DNA of 64,000 nt, taken from contig NZ_SIHJ01000004.1 of the NCBI RefSeq assembly GCF_007859765.1, positions 156,390 through 220,389 of the forward strand, written 5' to 3'. This DNA is from Posidoniimonas corsicana (lineage in GTDB: Bacteria > Planctomycetota > Planctomycetia > Pirellulales > Lacipirellulaceae). Positions 61,512-64,000 of this stretch are shown here, piece after piece. Position 1 is the first letter of the stretch. Each line of letters begins with the position of its first letter. The notes below the pieces were generated by a model. The model ran no database searches, was not told where the DNA came from, and worked only from the letters and a program-made list of their open reading frames with translations. Made by a program: the position numbers and the translations under genes.

Positions 61512-61543
61512 GGGACCACTTTGGGAGCCCTTGGGGACCACTT
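61512..61543. repeat. Direct repeats near attR (candidate integrase arm sites)
   Basis: GGGACCACTT occurs at 61512-61521 and 61534-61543, period 22. The first copy continues as ACCACTTTGGGAGCC (61515-61529), which matches ACCACTTGGGAGCC at 51713-51726 near attL apart from one extra T. Both lie 100-120 bases inside the element from the att cores. Confidence 0.5.
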
Positions 61544-61634
61544 CGGGTGCCGAAATGAGGAAGCCCTACGAAACGCCAAACTCGGCGAATCGTTGTAAGT
61601 CTAAGCTGAGAAAGGCTTAGCAAGAGAGCCGTAA

Positions 61635-61677
61635 GGGTGGCTGAGGGGTCTCGAACCCCCGACCTTCGGAATCACAA
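61635..61677. repeat. attR: right 43-bp att copy within tRNA-His
   Basis: This stretch is identical to 51568-51610. It covers the tRNA-His from the anticodon loop to just past the 3' end. Together with the bases beyond 61677 it reconstitutes a complete tRNA gene, so the insertion does not inactivate it. Confidence 0.9.
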
Positions 61678-61709
61678 TCCGACGCTCTAACCAACTGAGC
61701 TACAGCCAC
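61636..61709 (-). tRNA. tRNA-His (anticodon GTG)
   Basis: The minus strand folds as a full cloverleaf: acceptor GTGGCTG/CAGCCAC, D stem GCTC/GAGC, anticodon stem TCGGA/TCCGA with loop TTGTGAT (anticodon GTG), T arm GGGGG-TTCGAGA-CCCCT. The extra G at position -1 (from base 61710) opposite a C discriminator is specific to tRNA-His. CCA is not encoded. It is the integration site of the element. Confidence 0.95.
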
Positions 61710-61787
61710 CGCGAGAATCCAGAATCCTATCGCGCGGGGCGCAGGTCGGTCAATCCGCCTGCCGCGGGCTGCGATTCCGGGCGGTTT

Positions 61788-61904
61788 CTAGCGGTGCAGC
61801 AGCGACCGCAGGCCCGCCATGGCGGCGGCGCCGACGGCCAGTCCGGCCGCGAACGAGGCGCACAGCGAGGGCAGGTCCAGCGTCGTGAGGTGGGCGAGCA
61901 GCAT
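61788..61904 (-). CDS. Possible 38-residue membrane peptide
   Basis: A short frame encodes MLLAHLTTLDLPSLCASF, then a hydrophobic stretch AAGLAVGAAAMAGLRSLLHR. The ATG at 61904 is preceded by GAGAGAG about eight bases upstream on the minus strand, and G+C at third positions is high. One helix with a positive end suggests a membrane microprotein. It lies between tRNA-His and the protease-like gene; no family is recognised, and the frame may be chance. Confidence 0.4.
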   Translation of the reverse strand: MLLAHLTTLDLPSLCASFAAGLAVGAAAMAGLRSLLHR

Positions 61905-62054
61905 AGCGTTTCTCTCTCGGGCAAATAGGCAGCCGGGGCGGCCGGAATATCGGACAAGCGGCCCTCAGGGAGGTTCGCCCCGCTCTGGGAAGAGATCGGG
62001 CCCCGCAAGCCCTCAACCTTAGCTATCCTGGCCCCCCGCGGCAAGCTGGGCGGG

Positions 62055-63338
62055 CTACTCCGCGGGCCCCTGGAGCCACCGCCGGTAGGCCGCATCCAGC
62101 TCGTCGGGCGTCTGGCCGAGCCGCTCAAACAGGTCGTCGGAGTTGGCGTCGCCCTCGTAAAGGCCCCTCAGGTGGGCCACCAGCGGCTCGCGGAAGGACC
62201 CGCCGTCGGCCTCCATCAGATAGGTCGCCAGCCCGGCGGACTGGCTGTACAGCGGCGCCAGGTCGGGCCGGCGCTGCAGGTCCAATTTTCCGAGGGGCGC
62301 CAGCTCCGCCAGCGGCACGTAGAACACGTCCACCAGCAGCCGGTGACGCGCCGCCGGCAGCCGCCCGCCGTTCGGTTCGCCGATGGTCCAGTCCCCGCCG
62401 CTCTCCTCGGGCGGCGTGAGCGACTCGAAGTAGCAGGCAATCCCCTCGACCAGCCAGAAGCCGTGTTGCAGGCCCACCTCCTTCCGCGAGCGGACCGACT
62501 CCTTGAACAGCTGATGCACCGCCTCGTGGTACAGGGTCGCACGGTCGATCTCGTTGCCCGCGTAGAAGTGGGCCTCCCGCAGGTCGTCGAAGTAGATGCC
62601 GAGCGTCTCGCCGATGCGGGGCTGCTTGTGCTGCAACGCCGCGACGTACTCCTCCTTCGTGCGGTGGAAGATCACGTTGTACGGCCGCGACCGCTGCCGG
62701 GCGGAGCGGGTCCCGGCGAAGCGGGACTGAACCTCGGCTTCGCCCAGGTAGTAGCCGGCGAACATCTGACGCCACGCCTGGAACAGCTGCTCCAGCTCCG
62801 CGGCGATCATCGCGCCCGCTTCCAACGAGTGGTTGGTGGTCACCAGGAAGTGGTCGGTCCGGACCTGCCAGCCGCGGTCGATGGTCGCGTGCCGCAGGGC
62901 GTCCTCCTCGGCGGTGCTCCAGCGACGGCCGTTGCGACGCTCGCCCGCCTCGTACCGCGCGATATCGTCCTGCTTGATCCAGCCGTGCTTGGCGTGCCAC
63001 ACAAAGCCGCGACCGATCTGCCGGGCTTGGTACGGCGTCAGCCACTGGTCCTCGTGCATTTCATAGCCTAGCACCCGCCTGGCGATTTCATTGTCTGGAT
63101 CGACGGCCAGCGCCCGGCTGGCTAGCTGCAACGCGGCGGACGATTGGCCCATCCCCGCCAGCTCGGCGGCCCGCTTTACCATCTCGGCGGCTTGGGCCGG
63201 GTCCGCTTCAACCGGCCCCGGTCCGGCCGAGTACAGGTCCGGCACGACCGCCAGCGCCTCCCCAGACGCGAGGCGCGTCGCGGCGGGGGCCAGAGCGGCG
63301 GTTGCGAGGATCAGCAGTAGGAGCCAAGGGCGGGGCAT
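62055..63338 (-). CDS. Secreted HExxH metallopeptidase-like protein (DUF1570 type)
   Basis: This 427-residue exported protein has a signal peptide (RPWLLLLILATAALAPAA), a short TPR-like part (ALQLASRALAVDPDNEIARRVLGY), and a gluzincin-like domain with zinc motif HEAVH in LYHEAVHQLFKE and a downstream Glu in FWLVEGIACYFESL, the pattern of DUF1570 proteins found widely in planctomycetes. Activity has not been assigned to this family. ATG 63338 was preferred over a GTG 18 bases upstream because the signal then begins promptly. A small membrane-protein gene lies 132 bases upstream on the same strand. Confidence 0.85.
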   Translation of the reverse strand: MPRPWLLLLILATAALAPAATRLASGEALAVVPDLYSAGPGPVEADPAQAAEMVKRAAELAGMGQSSAALQLASRALAVDPDNEIARRVLGYEMHEDQWLTPYQARQIGRGFVWHAKHGWIKQDDIARYEAGERRNGRRWSTAEEDALRHATIDRGWQVRTDHFLVTTNHSLEAGAMIAAELEQLFQAWRQMFAGYYLGEAEVQSRFAGTRSARQRSRPYNVIFHRTKEEYVAALQHKQPRIGETLGIYFDDLREAHFYAGNEIDRATLYHEAVHQLFKESVRSRKEVGLQHGFWLVEGIACYFESLTPPEESGGDWTIGEPNGGRLPAARHRLLVDVFYVPLAELAPLGKLDLQRRPDLAPLYSQSAGLATYLMEADGGSFREPLVAHLRGLYEGDANSDDLFERLGQTPDELDAAYRRWLQGPAE

Positions 63339-63470
63339 GCCCCTATTATAGCTCACGCTTCGTTGGCCAAATTACCGTCGCGTGAGGCGTCGCCCGAGCA
63401 AGCCGTCCTCGTGGGGCCACCGGCGTAGGTGTTCCGGGGCCGCCTGCTGTCGCTTGCGAGTCGAGGCTGC

Positions 63471-63686
63471 TCACCCCCGGTCGGCGTCTTCCCGCTCTCT
63501 CTTTGCCTTCCCCCAGAAGGCCAGCCCGCCGATCGTGAAAACGAATGGCAGGAAGAGGGATCCGATGACGTAGCCCACCAGGTTAGCGGTGTCGGTCGCC
63601 TGATCGGCGTCGGCGATGATGTTCTTGACCCCGACCACCCCGGTCAGCGCGGCCATGGCGAAACAGACGACCGCGGCGGTTCGCAT
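63471..63686 (-). CDS. Small two-helix membrane protein
   Basis: This 71-residue protein has two hydrophobic helices (TAAVVCFAMAALTGVVGV and LVGYVIGSLFLPFVFTIGGLAFW) separated by an acidic loop (IIADADQATDTAN) and ends in a charged tail KAKREREDADRG. I do not recognise a family; such proteins are common in planctomycetes. High third-position G+C and a clear ATG at 63686 support coding. Confidence 0.65.
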   Translation of the reverse strand: MRTAAVVCFAMAALTGVVGVKNIIADADQATDTANLVGYVIGSLFLPFVFTIGGLAFWGKAKREREDADRG

Positions 63687-63879
63687 AGTTTGGTCCCTAG
63701 CCCTCTGAACTCATTGCCCATCCGAGCTTGCCGCTGTCGGGAACGCTCACGGCGCCCGCGGTCACCGCGTTGATGGTTTCGACTGGCCCCCTCCGATGGT
63801 TTCTTCGGCGGCGACTTTTGTAGCTCTGTAGAAATCTTATCGTTGCTAGCTAAACTGTAGGTAGTGTTGTTTCCGTACG

Positions 63880-64000
63880 GTGTGGGTGCGAACGACGAAG
63901 TCTCCCATCGCGTTGCTGCTTGCCGCCCACGAGCTGGGTCGTCGGACGGTGCGTCGTTACTGGCATCACCGTGCCCCGAAGAAGTTCACGCTCCCTCAGC
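63880..64000 (+). CDS. N-terminal fragment of a probable transposase, runs off the window
   Basis: From GTG 63880 the frame reads VWVRTTKSPIALLLAAHELG then RRTVRRYWHHRAPKKFTLPQ and stays open to the last base. This resembles from memory the start of an IS transposase frequent in planctomycetes (TTKSPLALLL...SPKKFTQPQLFACLVLK). The left end of the element should lie between about 63720 and 63880, but I could not identify terminal repeats with only one end visible. GTG at 63886 is an alternative start. Confidence 0.5.
   Translation, partial: MWVRTTKSPIALLLAAHELGRRTVRRYWHHRAPKKFTLPQ

Larger units (their letters stand above)
51568..61677. mobile_element. Integrated element (about 10.1 kb) in tRNA-His; prophage remnant or phage satellite
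   Basis: The element is bounded by perfect 43-bp direct repeats derived from tRNA-His. An integrase gene lies 216 bases from the intact tRNA. Inside are two serine-recombinase-like genes, a GIY-YIG nuclease, a terminase-small-subunit-like gene directly followed by a head-morphogenesis gene, a CbrC-family gene, a HEPN-motif protein and several unknown genes. By eye the G+C content is lower than in the flanks. No portal, large terminase, capsid or tail gene is visible. Confidence 0.88.

Overview
The window looks like a piece of a planctomycete chromosome, most likely from the Pirellulales/Lacipirellulaceae. The evidence is: very high G+C; three exported proteins sharing the dockerin-like signature DGxVDAADYTxWRDxLG (two copies begin DFNRD, the third DFNSD); PEP-CTERM-like tails; a type IV pilin-like protein with the H-x9-DG C-terminus (DUF1559 type); and a giant surface protein with the planctomycete N-terminal motif FxPLEERxxLAAD. 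No exact species can be named from sequence alone.

Region 1 (1-14535, + strand) is a continuous nitrate assimilation and electron-transfer operon. In order: a truncated upstream gene, an NrtD-type nitrate ABC-transporter ATPase, a GAF-repeat protein, a fused DmsB-DmsC-like ferredoxin/membrane anchor, a NasA-like molybdopterin nitrate reductase, a siroheme nitrite reductase (NirA type), a CysJ-like flavoprotein that carries a Cys cluster in place of the flavodoxin domain, a NirB-like FAD/[2Fe-2S] protein fused to a haem-b-like membrane domain, a membrane-anchored cytochrome with about eleven haem sites, a Tll0287-like haem lipoprotein, a small cytochrome c lipoprotein and a single-domain globin. 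A strong hairpin separates it from a convergent alginate-export-type porin. Beyond the porin lies a two-component pair: an NtrC-like regulator whose AAA+ domain has lost GAFTGA, the Walker B Asp and sensor II Arg, and a hybrid kinase with a PilJ/NarX-like N-terminus. Their position suggests, but does not prove, control of the nitrate genes.

Region 2 (20776-42100) is a polysaccharide-utilisation locus. It holds a BNR-repeat dockerin protein, an SGNH esterase-like protein, a Gly-rich-tailed DUF1559 protein, an autotransporter-repeat protein, a GH2 enzyme, a GH115 alpha-glucuronidase, an SDR probably acting as D-mannonate oxidoreductase, a XylR-type regulator and a UxuA mannonate dehydratase. 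Together they point to cleavage of glucuronate from a xylan-like or other uronate-containing glycan and its catabolism. A further dockerin/PEP-CTERM protein follows, then the 2718-residue cadherin-like adhesin and a small LuxR-type regulator.

Region 3 (51568-61677) is a 10.1-kb integrated element inserted into the 3' half of tRNA-His(GTG), bounded by perfect 43-bp direct repeats. It carries an atypical tyrosine integrase beside the intact tRNA, two serine-recombinase-like genes, a GIY-YIG nuclease, a protein with a HEPN-like RNTVTH motif, a CbrC-family gene, a terminase-small-subunit-like gene next to a Mu-F/SPP1-gp7-like head protein, an apparent divergent genetic switch, iteron-like repeats and structured non-coding segments. 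No portal, large terminase or tail genes are visible, so it is either a decayed prophage or a candidate phage satellite of a planctomycete.

Region 4 (61636-64000) returns to the host chromosome: tRNA-His, a possible 38-residue membrane peptide, a secreted HExxH protease-like protein, a small two-helix membrane protein and the first codons of a probable transposase running off the end.
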